From contig JACKPR010000003.1 in assembly GCA_024233395.1 (NCBI GenBank), positions 62,001 to 126,000 on the forward strand: DNA of 64,000 nucleotides, read 5' to 3'. Both the position numbers and the translations under genes were made by a program. This document shows positions 26,213-34,354 of this stretch, in pieces. The notes under the pieces are model-generated. The model had not been told where the DNA came from and made no database searches. It worked only from the letters and a program-made list of their open reading frames with translations. Origin of the DNA: Chlamydiales bacterium (GTDB lineage Bacteria > Chlamydiota > Chlamydiia > Chlamydiales > Simkaniaceae). Each line of letters starts with the position of its first letter. Position 1 is the stretch's first letter.

Positions 26213-27119
26213 GACTATAGCTCTTAAGATAAGAATATTCCTAAAAATTTAAAGATTTAAAGTAGGGTTATTTTGTAAATCACTCTATTTAAATAATTTG
26301 CAATTTAAAAGAGATAGGAAAGCAACAAAGGGCACTACTTAGCCCCCTCTTCCATGATTGAAGAGTTCATTTTGGTTAGTTATTGATAATTAGTTGGTTA
26401 TATAATTTCTTAGGTTTTTTATCGCATTGATATCAATTTTTATCTGCTTATTTGAATAATTTAAATAAACCTTAAACTGTTGATTGTTAATGATTAACGT
26501 AAATCTTTTCGATAAATTAAAGAAAAATTATTGATAATTTAACAAAATGTGTTAATATATATATATACGGCCTATTAGGCATTAATAATATTATACGTTA
26601 TTTTAATAAACGATAACTTTTGTCACATCCAGTAAGGACAACCACTTGTTGGGACTTTTAATAAAACCAAGTGGGTGACCTTATCATAAAAAATTACTCA
26701 AAAGCGAATGTTTTTGAGTGAATCTTAAAACTAATTTATTTTCCTTGATGCTTGGCGTTATGTGCTAAGTGAAAAATTTCATAAGTCTTTGATTAGGATC
26801 GTCTTATCGATCGTTAATTAGGGGCTAAAAGTATGGTTTCAGCTATCCATCGTATTTCCATGTGGGGAAATAGGATTGATGTTAGATGAGGCAGCAATAG
26901 ATTTGTGTCGAATCTAGGCAAATCACTAGTGGCCTAGCTTCGGAGCAAAAGAGTTTGCTTCTGAATAAAAGCTTGAAGGGGACTTTTGGGCGAGAGCTAA
27001 TAAGGTCTTAATATTCAAGCTATTATTGACTGATGTCAAAAGAGAGCGCTTATCTTTAGGCGCATAGGGAAGTCCTGCTAGAGAGCAGGAGAGAGAAGGG
27101 ACTTTAAAAGGAGAATCAA
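26213..27119 (+). promoter_or_regulatory. long structured leader/intergenic region of the type III translocator operon
   Basis: 907 bases lack a convincing gene. The first 350 are very AT-rich, and TTGATA (26531) with AATATA 17 bases on is a possible promoter. The rest contains a series of hairpins: CCACTTG/CAAGTGG (26642-26674), ACTCAAAA/TTTTGAGT (26696-26719), CTAGGC/GCCTAG (26914-26937), AGCAAA/TTTGCT (26944-26959), AGCTTGAA/TTCAAGCT (26970-27021) and a nested AAGTCC-CCTGCT stem (27070-27104) ending near the ribosome binding site AAAAGGAG. A short frame MVSAIHRISMWGNRIDVR (26833-26889) could be a leader peptide. Regulation of translocator synthesis by this RNA is inference. Confidence 0.5.
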
Positions 27120-27875
27120 ATGTCGGAAACAGTTGATCCAGTTCCAAATGGATACGGTTCCAATATTCAAGACCCTGTGATCGAAGATGCAGGTACTTAT
27201 GATTGGTGGGAGGCTCAATATACAGCATTTTTAGAGCACCTAAACCATTTATGTGAACAAGGTGATGCTCAGCTGGCCTATGAAGAGCTGCCATACCTGA
27301 TGAATATCTCGCAAAACTATACAACCAATGGCTTAAACGTTGAGGTAGCGGATAAATCTAACTTTGATAGCACGATTGGGCAATATCTCAATGCGATCCA
27401 AGAGGATTTTGACCAATACTCACAAGGAACGAAGGTAGGAACAACAACAGCGATTGCAAGTGATGATTATGCTAAGGATGCTCTTTATGATGAGCAACAA
27501 ATTAATCGATTAATGGCTGAGTATCCTACATATGCTGCACCTATTCAAGATGTGCAAAATCAGCTGGATGTCATTATTCCAGAACAGTACGAAAATGATC
27601 CACAAGGTTTAGCAGATTATTGGGCGAGCTTATGGAATCTTCCAGATCCTTCAAATGATCCTTCTAGTTCGGGTTATCAAGGGACATCACCTGTTAGTAA
27701 CGGGATTAATGCAGCAAGGAATGATGTGGAATCACAAAACACGATTCTAAATTCTCAGATGCAAACGTATTCGAAGGAAGCTTCTCAGGATCTTTCTATC
27801 GAGCAAGACTGTTTCAAGTCAAACATAGATACGACTAAAACAGCCGTCACGGCAATGCAAAGTGCAGGAAGTTAA
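27120..27875 (+). CDS. unknown protein, first gene of type III translocator operon
   Basis: This 251-residue acidic protein is rich in Asn, Gln, Asp and Tyr (QYTAFLEHLNHLCEQGDAQL, YLNAIQEDFDQYSQGTK) and has a Pro/Ser-rich linker (PDPSNDPSSSGYQGTSPVS). There is no signal peptide, no membrane helix and no TPR repeats. Its position corresponds to that of the LcrH-type chaperone or CT577-like gene upstream of copB in Chlamydia, but it is not TPR-like. It is probably a secreted substrate or tip/filament component (inference). AAAAGGAG precedes the ATG. The next gene starts 23 bases after its stop. Confidence 0.65.
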   Translation: MSETVDPVPNGYGSNIQDPVIEDAGTYDWWEAQYTAFLEHLNHLCEQGDAQLAYEELPYLMNISQNYTTNGLNVEVADKSNFDSTIGQYLNAIQEDFDQYSQGTKVGTTTAIASDDYAKDALYDEQQINRLMAEYPTYAAPIQDVQNQLDVIIPEQYENDPQGLADYWASLWNLPDPSNDPSSSGYQGTSPVSNGINAARNDVESQNTILNSQMQTYSKEASQDLSIEQDCFKSNIDTTKTAVTAMQSAGS

Positions 27876-27898
27876 TCAATCAAGTAGGAGGGAAAAAA

Positions 27899-28330
27899 AT
27901 GTCAGCGGATTTTAAACCAGTGTCAAATGGATTCAACTTTGTATGTACGTCTTCATATAACCTTGAAGAAACAGCAAATGAATCGCAAATTGTTCAAGCA
28001 ACGCATGTTGACTTGATTGGAGAATTAACATCTGAAGCCAACACAAATATGATTAATGCAGATAATCTTGAAATGGAAGATATGCCAGAACCGCCAGCGG
28101 ATGGGCAAAGTGATCCAAACTATTCTACAGACGTTCAAGAATGGCAGACGCAGTATAACTTAATTAATACGACTGGACAGATGTATGTGAACGAGCTGCA
28201 AACAGAGGCTCAAAACGATGCAACAAACTTGCAAGCAATTGGAAACTTTATACAGAACCTACTCTCAATTCAGTCAGCAATTTTATCGCCACTCGACACA
28301 GTAACCGCTCTTTTACAGAAAGACTTATAA
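27899..28330 (+). CDS. unknown protein, second gene of type III translocator operon
   Basis: This 143-residue protein has a Pro/Asp-rich centre (MEDMPEPPADGQSDPNYS) and a helical C-terminal half ending in a hydrophobic segment (NFIQNLLSIQSAILSPLDTV). The C-terminal helix resembles those of small secreted type III filament or needle-associated proteins, though no family is recognised. It is preceded by GGAGGG and is 23 bases from both neighbours' ends, a regular spacing kept across the operon. Confidence 0.6.
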   Translation: MSADFKPVSNGFNFVCTSSYNLEETANESQIVQATHVDLIGELTSEANTNMINADNLEMEDMPEPPADGQSDPNYSTDVQEWQTQYNLINTTGQMYVNELQTEAQNDATNLQAIGNFIQNLLSIQSAILSPLDTVTALLQKDL

Positions 28331-28353
28331 AAACTTATTAAGGGTAAAATAAT

Positions 28354-30786
28354 ATGTCAATGCAAGCAATTATAAAAGATCGTGATGAAGGGACAACAAC
28401 AAGCTTCTCTTCAACACAAAAATTAAAAGGTGAGTCATCGTATGCCGTTTTCGGAATGACTGATCAACTAGATGCTCTTTTACAACTAGGAGAAATGACA
28501 AGATATAGTAAGTCTTTCTCAGAAGAACCAGAGAGTGAAAATGAAGAAATCGTTCCTCCTAAGACAACAGGAACACAATCAAAGTCAACGACAACAGAAT
28601 CTGGATCGACTGAAAAGACTGCGACTAGTTCAGAGCCAGTTAAATTTACTGAGAAAGCCATTTTTGAGGCAGCTGGAGAGATGTCTCGGATGGAATCGGA
28701 TACTAACCAAACTCTTGAAGAACAATTAGAAAACCAAATTGCCATTATGCAGGCTCAGGTTGAAGCGATGCAATCTGCTGCAGATTGGTGGGCAACATTT
28801 GGTCCTGCTTGGGAAAATTATCAAGAGCTTTTAGCAGATCCTAATAGTTCAAACCAAGACCTTTATGATGCATTTAATGAAGTGATCGATAGTCTTGAAA
28901 TTGAATATGTTGATGATCCATCAACAGAAGCTCAACTTGAGCAGATTCAAGCCCAAGGAACTTATCAATATAACAAAGAAGTAAACTGGGAAGAAAATGG
29001 TGGTTGGGACCACTTCTGGGGTGGACACTTAAGCGATCCTAATTATTTTAGGAAATATTGTGAGAGCGTTAATCCTACTCTGGAAGCCCTTGCTGAAGGA
29101 GCTGTAGGAAGCCCTGTTATGTTCCAAGAAGCTCTTGCGAATGGGCAGGAAGCTTTTGAAGCGCAAATCGAACAAATGCTTCTGTGTATTCAAATCTTGA
29201 TGGATATCGTGAATATTCTCCAAGGTTCTTCGACAAATGCTCAAACAGCTATGTTTGATATGGAAGCGCTTATGATGGACTTAGAGCAGCTTCAAATCAA
29301 CACAAATACTCAACAATCAATGCAACAACAACAAATGAGTCAAAACGTTGCAGATGATCTTGAGAACAATTTAGAACAGATCCAAGAAAGCCTTAAGAAC
29401 TCAGAACATCAAAGTGGTGGGATTTTTCATTGGACTAAAGACTTCTTTACGTCTGTTGGAAAACTTTTTGAGGACATTGGGGAAACGACTTATTGGGCTG
29501 TGACTGGAGATGAAGCCAAAGCAAAGAATGGCTTTGATGAGCTCACAAAAGGATACCAGATGATTGGTGCTGCTTTTAAAGATCTCTTTACTGGTGACAT
29601 CAAGCAAGGGTTTGAAATCCTCTTTGCAGCAGCATTATTAACCATGTTTCTGGGGCCAGAAGGGATTGCTCTTTTAGGAACTCAGTTTGGACAGGATATG
29701 ATAGAGCTGTCAACACTTACGATTGATTTGGAACAAGCCTATTATGAACTGATTGGTGCTGGAGTTTTAGCTGCTGTTGGTGATGAAGCTGGAGCTAAAA
29801 AAGTAATGCAATCAGAAAAGAAACTTGGAGCAGAAATCCTTGCTAACCCAGCGCTTGAGACGATTTCTCAAGTTGCAATGCTTGCTGTCATTGTTGGGAT
29901 GGCATTGACAGGTAATGAGCTTGTAGCAGGAATTATGTTGGCTCTTTTCATTGCTTCTACAACAGGTTGGATGCAAGAGGGAACTGACAAAATTGCTGAT
30001 GCAACGGGTAGTCAAATCCTTGCAGATGTGATTGTTATCGCTGCAGTTACTCTACTTACAGCAGGTGCTGGCGCTGCTGAAGCAGCTTTTTCTACTGTCG
30101 AAGAGACAGCGGGGGAGGAAGCTGCGCTTCGACTGGCAAATTTTGCTGAAGAGGAAACAGATGCGCTAGCAAACCTTGCTACTGAGGAAACTGAAGAAGT
30201 GACTTCGCAAACCTCAAAAGAGGCAACAGAGAAAACCTCGTCAAAAGGAGCTCGAATCGCGAAGAGATCAGCTGCGATGGGAGCCTTTGGGTTTGGATCA
30301 ACGCTTGGATCAAGTTCACTAGCTTTAGATATTCTTCAAGCAACAGGTAAGAAGAATAGCAAAGCTCTTGCGATTATTCTTGAGCTTACTCAAGTTATTG
30401 TTGCTGCTGTGACTGCATCGATCGGTGGTTTCACTGTGATGACGGAATCTATTGGAAATACAGCGCGTTCTGCAGAAGAAAGTGCTACTCAATTAACACA
30501 ACTCGCTTCTCGCATGACTGCTGGAGGAACTGCTGTAGGGGCTATTTCTGGTGCTGCCCAAGGTGGAGAAACCATCATTATGGGAAAAAATGCAATGAAG
30601 CTTTCAAAATACCGAGCGAATGTGTCACTAGATGAAGCATCTCAAGCAAGCATCAATGCAATGATCAAGCAAACAAGTAAACAGCTTGAAATGATTATTA
30701 AATCTTATGAAGAAATTGTTGCAACTGCATTCCAATCACCTGCAGAAATCGCGGATGCAGAACTTAGAGCATTAATACAAGGTTAA
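28354..30786 (+). CDS. copB: CopB/YopB-like type III secretion translocator (major hydrophobic translocator)
   Basis: It is a likely pore-forming translocator inserted in the host membrane. The 810-residue protein has a Thr/Ser-rich secreted N-terminus (about 65-90), long helical and coiled segments with Gln-rich patches (NTQQSMQQQQMSQ) and clustered hydrophobic helices at about 415-440, 500-540, 550-575 and 670-697. An Ala/Glu-rich linker separates them, and there is a helical C-terminus. It is larger than chlamydial CopB (near 490 residues). The order unknown - unknown - large hydrophobic - small hydrophobic matches translocator operons. The symbol rests on topology and context, not on a clear sequence signature. 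Confidence 0.72.
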   Translation: MSMQAIIKDRDEGTTTSFSSTQKLKGESSYAVFGMTDQLDALLQLGEMTRYSKSFSEEPESENEEIVPPKTTGTQSKSTTTESGSTEKTATSSEPVKFTEKAIFEAAGEMSRMESDTNQTLEEQLENQIAIMQAQVEAMQSAADWWATFGPAWENYQELLADPNSSNQDLYDAFNEVIDSLEIEYVDDPSTEAQLEQIQAQGTYQYNKEVNWEENGGWDHFWGGHLSDPNYFRKYCESVNPTLEALAEGAVGSPVMFQEALANGQEAFEAQIEQMLLCIQILMDIVNILQGSSTNAQTAMFDMEALMMDLEQLQINTNTQQSMQQQQMSQNVADDLENNLEQIQESLKNSEHQSGGIFHWTKDFFTSVGKLFEDIGETTYWAVTGDEAKAKNGFDELTKGYQMIGAAFKDLFTGDIKQGFEILFAAALLTMFLGPEGIALLGTQFGQDMIELSTLTIDLEQAYYELIGAGVLAAVGDEAGAKKVMQSEKKLGAEILANPALETISQVAMLAVIVGMALTGNELVAGIMLALFIASTTGWMQEGTDKIADATGSQILADVIVIAAVTLLTAGAGAAEAAFSTVEETAGEEAALRLANFAEEETDALANLATEETEEVTSQTSKEATEKTSSKGARIAKRSAAMGAFGFGSTLGSSSLALDILQATGKKNSKALAIILELTQVIVAAVTASIGGFTVMTESIGNTARSAEESATQLTQLASRMTAGGTAVGAISGAAQGGETIIMGKNAMKLSKYRANVSLDEASQASINAMIKQTSKQLEMIIKSYEEIVATAFQSPAEIADAELRALIQG

Positions 30787-30808
30787 TAAAAGAAAGGGAT
30801 AAAAAATT

Positions 30809-31795
30809 ATGTCAACACCAAATACGCAAACAACAACAAATTCAAATCCACCAGCAACAGTAAGTACTGGGATGGGTGGGCTCTGTTTGGCAACGGGTTC
30901 AGAGGGCTTTGTTACAGCAGCTTTATGTGACCTCCAGGAAGTCTTTAATGATATGAACTATCAGGATCTTCTACAAGGTGAGGAGATGGCGGTTACAACT
31001 CAAGATGCTGTAGAAGCAGGTGCAGAGAATACTAGAGAAGAGGGAGAGGAGATGTTTTTCGCTGATTTAGCTCAAGGAGGCTCAGCCATTGCTGGTTCAT
31101 TTGTATCACTCGGTACAATGGCTTATGGGGAATTTGGAGATTCTAGCAGAGCTGAACTTGAACAGGTCAAACAGCAAAAGCAAGGAATAGAAAACACTAA
31201 AAAAGCGCTTCCAGAAGAACATAGAGTCGGTGTGAATGAAAAAGTTGGGTTGCCAAAAGAAGAACCAGTTCAAGGACCCAAAACCGACCAAGAAACAGCA
31301 GATGAAGCAAAAGCAGAAGCAGACCATAAGAAAAAAGTTCAAGAGAAAGTTGATGATCTTAAAAAACAACAGAAGTTTGTTGGTCCAGATGATAAAGCTC
31401 TTTCAGTGTCTACAGAAGACCAAGAGCTTTTTGATTGTATGGATCAAAAAACACAAGTGCCAGAAGTTAAAGATGCATTGGATAAGCAATACGATAAAGC
31501 AATTGAACAAGAGCAATCGATTATAAAACAACACTCAGAACGTGTGAACACATTCACTGGAATTGGTAAAGCATTTGAAGGTATCTTTAACGGTGCTGGA
31601 TCAGTCGGTGCAGGGATTGCGAAAAAGGCTGCTGCTGAGTACCGAGCAGAAGGACAACTTGCTACTTCTGCAGCGCAATCAATGGGATCGATCATGGCTC
31701 AATTGCTTAAGACAGCGAATGACGCGTTATCACAAGCGCAACAAACGATTCAAAACATGGCAACAATTTCAAATGGAAATAAGTACAATCATTAA
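30809..31795 (+). CDS. copD: CopD/YopD-like type III secretion minor translocator
   Basis: The 328-residue protein has one main hydrophobic segment (about 84-108, GGSAIAGSFVSLGTMAYG), a highly charged coiled coil (about 112-200, ETADEAKAEADHKKKVQEKV) and a C-terminal glycine/alanine-rich amphipathic region (AGSVGAGIAKKAAAEYRA) with final helices. This is the architecture of YopD-type translocators that pair with YopB/CopB in the host-membrane pore. It is the last gene of the operon, and a strong terminator follows 40 bases later. Confidence 0.68.
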   Translation: MSTPNTQTTTNSNPPATVSTGMGGLCLATGSEGFVTAALCDLQEVFNDMNYQDLLQGEEMAVTTQDAVEAGAENTREEGEEMFFADLAQGGSAIAGSFVSLGTMAYGEFGDSSRAELEQVKQQKQGIENTKKALPEEHRVGVNEKVGLPKEEPVQGPKTDQETADEAKAEADHKKKVQEKVDDLKKQQKFVGPDDKALSVSTEDQELFDCMDQKTQVPEVKDALDKQYDKAIEQEQSIIKQHSERVNTFTGIGKAFEGIFNGAGSVGAGIAKKAAAEYRAEGQLATSAAQSMGSIMAQLLKTANDALSQAQQTIQNMATISNGNKYNH

Positions 31796-31835
31796 TTAAT
31801 TTTTCTCAATTCAAAGTAGGTTTCTTAACCTATCT

Positions 31836-31885
31836 GGCCGCTTCGCTTTCCCTTTCCCCCCCCCTAGGCGAAGCGGCCTTTTTTT
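31836..31885 (+). terminator. strong intrinsic terminator of the translocator operon
   Basis: An 11-bp perfect GC-rich stem (GGCCGCTTCGC 31836-31846 / GCGAAGCGGCC 31868-31878) with a C-rich loop is followed by seven T. Repeat copy D begins ten bases later. Confidence 0.95.
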
Positions 31886-31894
31886 GTCTGAATT

Positions 31895-32063
31895 TATAGC
31901 TAAAACAGTTTAAAAATGGGATGATTTAAACGAGAGATTTTTGATGGATTTTGACTTCTTAAAACCGAGAACATTGCCATGAGACAAGGAGAGGTTTTAA
32001 GAAGTCAAAAGACACCGGAAAGATCCGGGTAAATCATCCCATTTTTAAACTGTTTTAGCTATA
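31895..32063. mobile_element. 168-bp palindromic element, copy D (inverted orientation)
   Basis: This full copy has ends TATAGCTAAAACAGTTTA and TAAACTGTTTTAGCTATA. The subterminal TTTAAAAATGGGATGATTTA is mirrored on the right. The unique centre is in the opposite orientation to copies B, E and F. The inner arms TTTTGACTTCTTAAAACC and GGTTTTAAGAAGTCAAAA pair without mismatch. The right end contains the TAA stop (32055-32057) of the minus-strand monooxygenase-like gene. Confidence 0.92.
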
Positions 32064-32411
32064 TTTCACAGGGTTTTCTGAATAAGCAATTAGATCCATT
32101 TCAATGGGAGGCCATGTTTTTTCTGTTGATGCGCATGCTTTCATTTCTATAATGGCTGATCTTATTGGATCAGGTAAGCTCAAATCAGGAGAAGTATCAC
32201 CTGTCGGCCAAGCAGCATCTCTTGTTGCACGATTGGGCCAACGAGAATAGGCTAGCCAATAGCCTTCATGAGTTTTATGCAAAGTTGAACCAATGGCACC
32301 TTTTGAGTTAACAAAGTAATTAGAAACTTTATGCCAGAGCTGCTGATAACGTTTTTCTTTTCCTGGTAAGAGGGCAAACCGATAGATGACAGCAAAGATC
32401 GATTTTTCCAT
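32055..32411 (-). CDS. antibiotic-biosynthesis-monooxygenase-like (ABM, dimeric alpha/beta barrel) protein
   Basis: The 118-residue protein fits a ferredoxin-like barrel: strand FAVIYRFALLPGKEKRYQQLW, then STLHKTHEGYWLAYSRWPNRATRDAAW with the aromatic Trp/Tyr residues usual in ABM-type small monooxygenases or heme-binding barrels. The substrate is unknown. The last few codons (ending VKYS) and the stop come from the end of repeat copy D, so the native C-terminus may have been altered. A tRNA gene lies just upstream on the same strand. Confidence 0.65.
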   Translation of the reverse strand: MEKSIFAVIYRFALLPGKEKRYQQLWHKVSNYFVNSKGAIGSTLHKTHEGYWLAYSRWPNRATRDAAWPTGDTSPDLSLPDPIRSAIIEMKACASTEKTWPPIEMDLIAYSENPVKYS

Positions 32412-32455
32412 AGCCTTTTAGGCTCCTATTATTTGCACATTGATTTTCATGAGAA

Positions 32456-32528
32456 TGGGGCAGGTAGGACTTGAACCTACGACCTACGGATTATGAGTCC
32501 GCAGCTCTAACCACTGAGCTACTGCCCC
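32456..32528 (-). tRNA. tRNA with CAU anticodon (Ile2, or elongator Met)
   Basis: A complete cloverleaf on the minus strand: acceptor GGGGCAG/CTGCCCC, D arm AGCTCAGTGGTTAGAGC, anticodon loop CTCATAA, T arm GGTTCAAGTCC, discriminator A, no encoded CCA. The body (GACTCATAATC, GGTCGTAGGTTCAAGTCC) is closer to tRNA-Ile2, whose C34 becomes lysidine, than to tRNA-Met. It is not an initiator type. Confidence 0.93.
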
Positions 32529-32580
32529 AAAGAAGTCTGAGACTATAGCATTTAGAGGATTATTTGTAACGAAACGATCC

Positions 32581-33897
32581 TTACTCTTCAGAAAAATCTG
32601 TAGCAGGAAGCTCTTCTTGAACCTTCTGTTTGGCATAGGTCTCTTTGATGAAAAGGGAGACGATAAAGGCAAGACCAAACCACATAGTTACTCTTATGAT
32701 GAAGGGGAGGTGCGAGGTTGGAACGACATTTTTAAAAGAAACCAAATGATCCCAGTGAGAGTGAAATAAAATCTTAGCTAATAATTCTGAGATACATGCA
32801 AAGATAACGTAGCTACTATGAATAAATGTAAAGCTTGTTGCTGATATTTGAGGAACATTTTGTTCTTTCATCATTGTAATGCCAAGGGGAAACATTCCTA
32901 TAAAGAGGGCTTGAAAAAAGAAGATGAAGGCATAGTTTAAGTAATCTAAGTGAATGGGAAGAATCGGAAGGATCGACAAAAGGGTGACCACCAAAGAGCT
33001 AATAACAAGGAAAAACTTTCTTTTTTTGATATAGGTTGAGAGATATCCCATAAGGGGAGCAGAAATGCATATTCCTAAGAGTAAAGCCCCAAAAACAAAT
33101 CGGGCTTGTTCATCTGTAAAGAGGTGTTTTGATTTTAAATAGGGGATTCCCCAAAGCCCAATAGAAATGGGGAATGGGGTTTGAACAAAGCCTACAAAAA
33201 GAGCAAGAATCCATGATTGCTTACGTTTTAACATTCTTACAATGGTTGGACCTAGCTTAAGCTGTGGAACTTTTGGGTTAATGTCGTACTGGGCTCCTGG
33301 AGCATTATCTTTAACCAAGATGAAGAAGAAAATCGAAAAGATAAAGCCAGCAAGACCATAATTGATCATAGCTGTGCGCCATCCAAAGGTTTCAACGATC
33401 GCCGAGGTGATATAAATTCCGATTAAATCTCCTAATGCAGCTAGCATGATTGCTACCCCAAAAAGGGTGGCAAACATTTTGGGGTTAAACCAATTAACAA
33501 GAATTTTTACAATATTCACTAAAGCAACGCTAGCTCCAAGTCCAATGAGGAAGCGTCCCATGTAAGCAGTGGTTAAGGAAGAGCTATTTCCAAAAATAGT
33601 CACTCCAATTGCACTGATAAAAATTCCAAGACTTGTAATTCTGCGGACACCAAACTTATCGAGAAATATTCCTACAGGAATTTGGAAAATAAAAAGAGGA
33701 ATGACTGCTGCTAAAACTAAAATTCTAAGATTGAGTGTATTGGATTGAAAAGCTTGAGCAACATCAGGAGCAATAACACTTGGTATAACAAGAAGGAGAC
33801 TTTTATAAAGCTGAAAAAGTAGGCTGATCAACAAGATCAGCCATGGATAGTATGGCCTCGGATGAGGCAAAAATTTGTCAGCCTGCTTTGTGTTCAT
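32581..33897 (-). CDS. major facilitator superfamily transporter
   Basis: The 438-residue inner-membrane protein has twelve predicted helices and the MFS loop 2-3 motif GIFLDKFGVRRITSLGIF (a G-x3-D-x2-G-x-R-R form). The helix 4 region is RFLIGLGASVALVNIVK, and a central cytosolic loop lies near residue 215. It is close to the large MFS group common in intracellular bacteria. The substrate is not predictable. It is convergent with nothing and precedes the tRNA on the same strand. Confidence 0.88.
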   Translation of the reverse strand: MNTKQADKFLPHPRPYYPWLILLISLLFQLYKSLLLVIPSVIAPDVAQAFQSNTLNLRILVLAAVIPLFIFQIPVGIFLDKFGVRRITSLGIFISAIGVTIFGNSSSLTTAYMGRFLIGLGASVALVNIVKILVNWFNPKMFATLFGVAIMLAALGDLIGIYITSAIVETFGWRTAMINYGLAGFIFSIFFFILVKDNAPGAQYDINPKVPQLKLGPTIVRMLKRKQSWILALFVGFVQTPFPISIGLWGIPYLKSKHLFTDEQARFVFGALLLGICISAPLMGYLSTYIKKRKFFLVISSLVVTLLSILPILPIHLDYLNYAFIFFFQALFIGMFPLGITMMKEQNVPQISATSFTFIHSSYVIFACISELLAKILFHSHWDHLVSFKNVVPTSHLPFIIRVTMWFGLAFIVSLFIKETYAKQKVQEELPATDFSEE

Positions 33898-33937
33898 CGT
33901 ATTTTATTTCCTCGTGTCTAGGGATAACTCGAGGGAA

Positions 33938-34216
33938 TTACAAGTTGGCTCTTCTCTCAATATCCTTATCAAAAAAGGCTTTAATTTTACTGTGATCTCC
34001 AGAAGTGAGTACCTCTTTTAGCTCTTTTGCAACTTCTGGATTGCTTTTTGCAAGTTTTTCAACCAAGGGAGAAGCTTTTTTTAATAGCTGATCCTCTGAT
34101 AGAGAAGAATCGCAACACAACTGGAAAAGCTCATTAAGTGTAAACAAGTTATCTTCAAGTTGTGCAGCTTGAGCTTGGAATTTTTTTGTTAAGTTTGTCT
34201 CTGGTAGATGTGCCAT
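33938..34216 (-). CDS. small helical protein, unknown
   Basis: This 92-residue, all-helical protein (NLTKKFQAQAAQLEDNLFTL, VAKELKEVLTSGDHSKIKAF) follows AGGAGTCACTT. There is a Cys pair in FQLCCDSS. No family is recognised. It lies 40 bases upstream of the MFS gene on the same strand, so it may be cotranscribed. Confidence 0.65.
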   Translation of the reverse strand: MAHLPETNLTKKFQAQAAQLEDNLFTLNELFQLCCDSSLSEDQLLKKASPLVEKLAKSNPEVAKELKEVLTSGDHSKIKAFFDKDIERRANL

Positions 34217-34354
34217 AAGTGACTCCTAAGTGGCTCTTATTTTTTTTAACATATACACAATCAATAAATTTTTTTGCCGATAATTTCAAGTCCTCTGTAT
34301 ATAGGAATTAAAGTTCCTCTATGAAAAAAAGAGGAAATTTTTAAGTGATTGGTA

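Noticed and set aside
26926..27324. Minus-strand frame of 132 codons overlapping the first translocator-operon gene
   Set aside because: Half of it lies opposite the 27120 gene and the rest in hairpin-rich leader. It has no ribosome binding site, and the composition is not protein-like.
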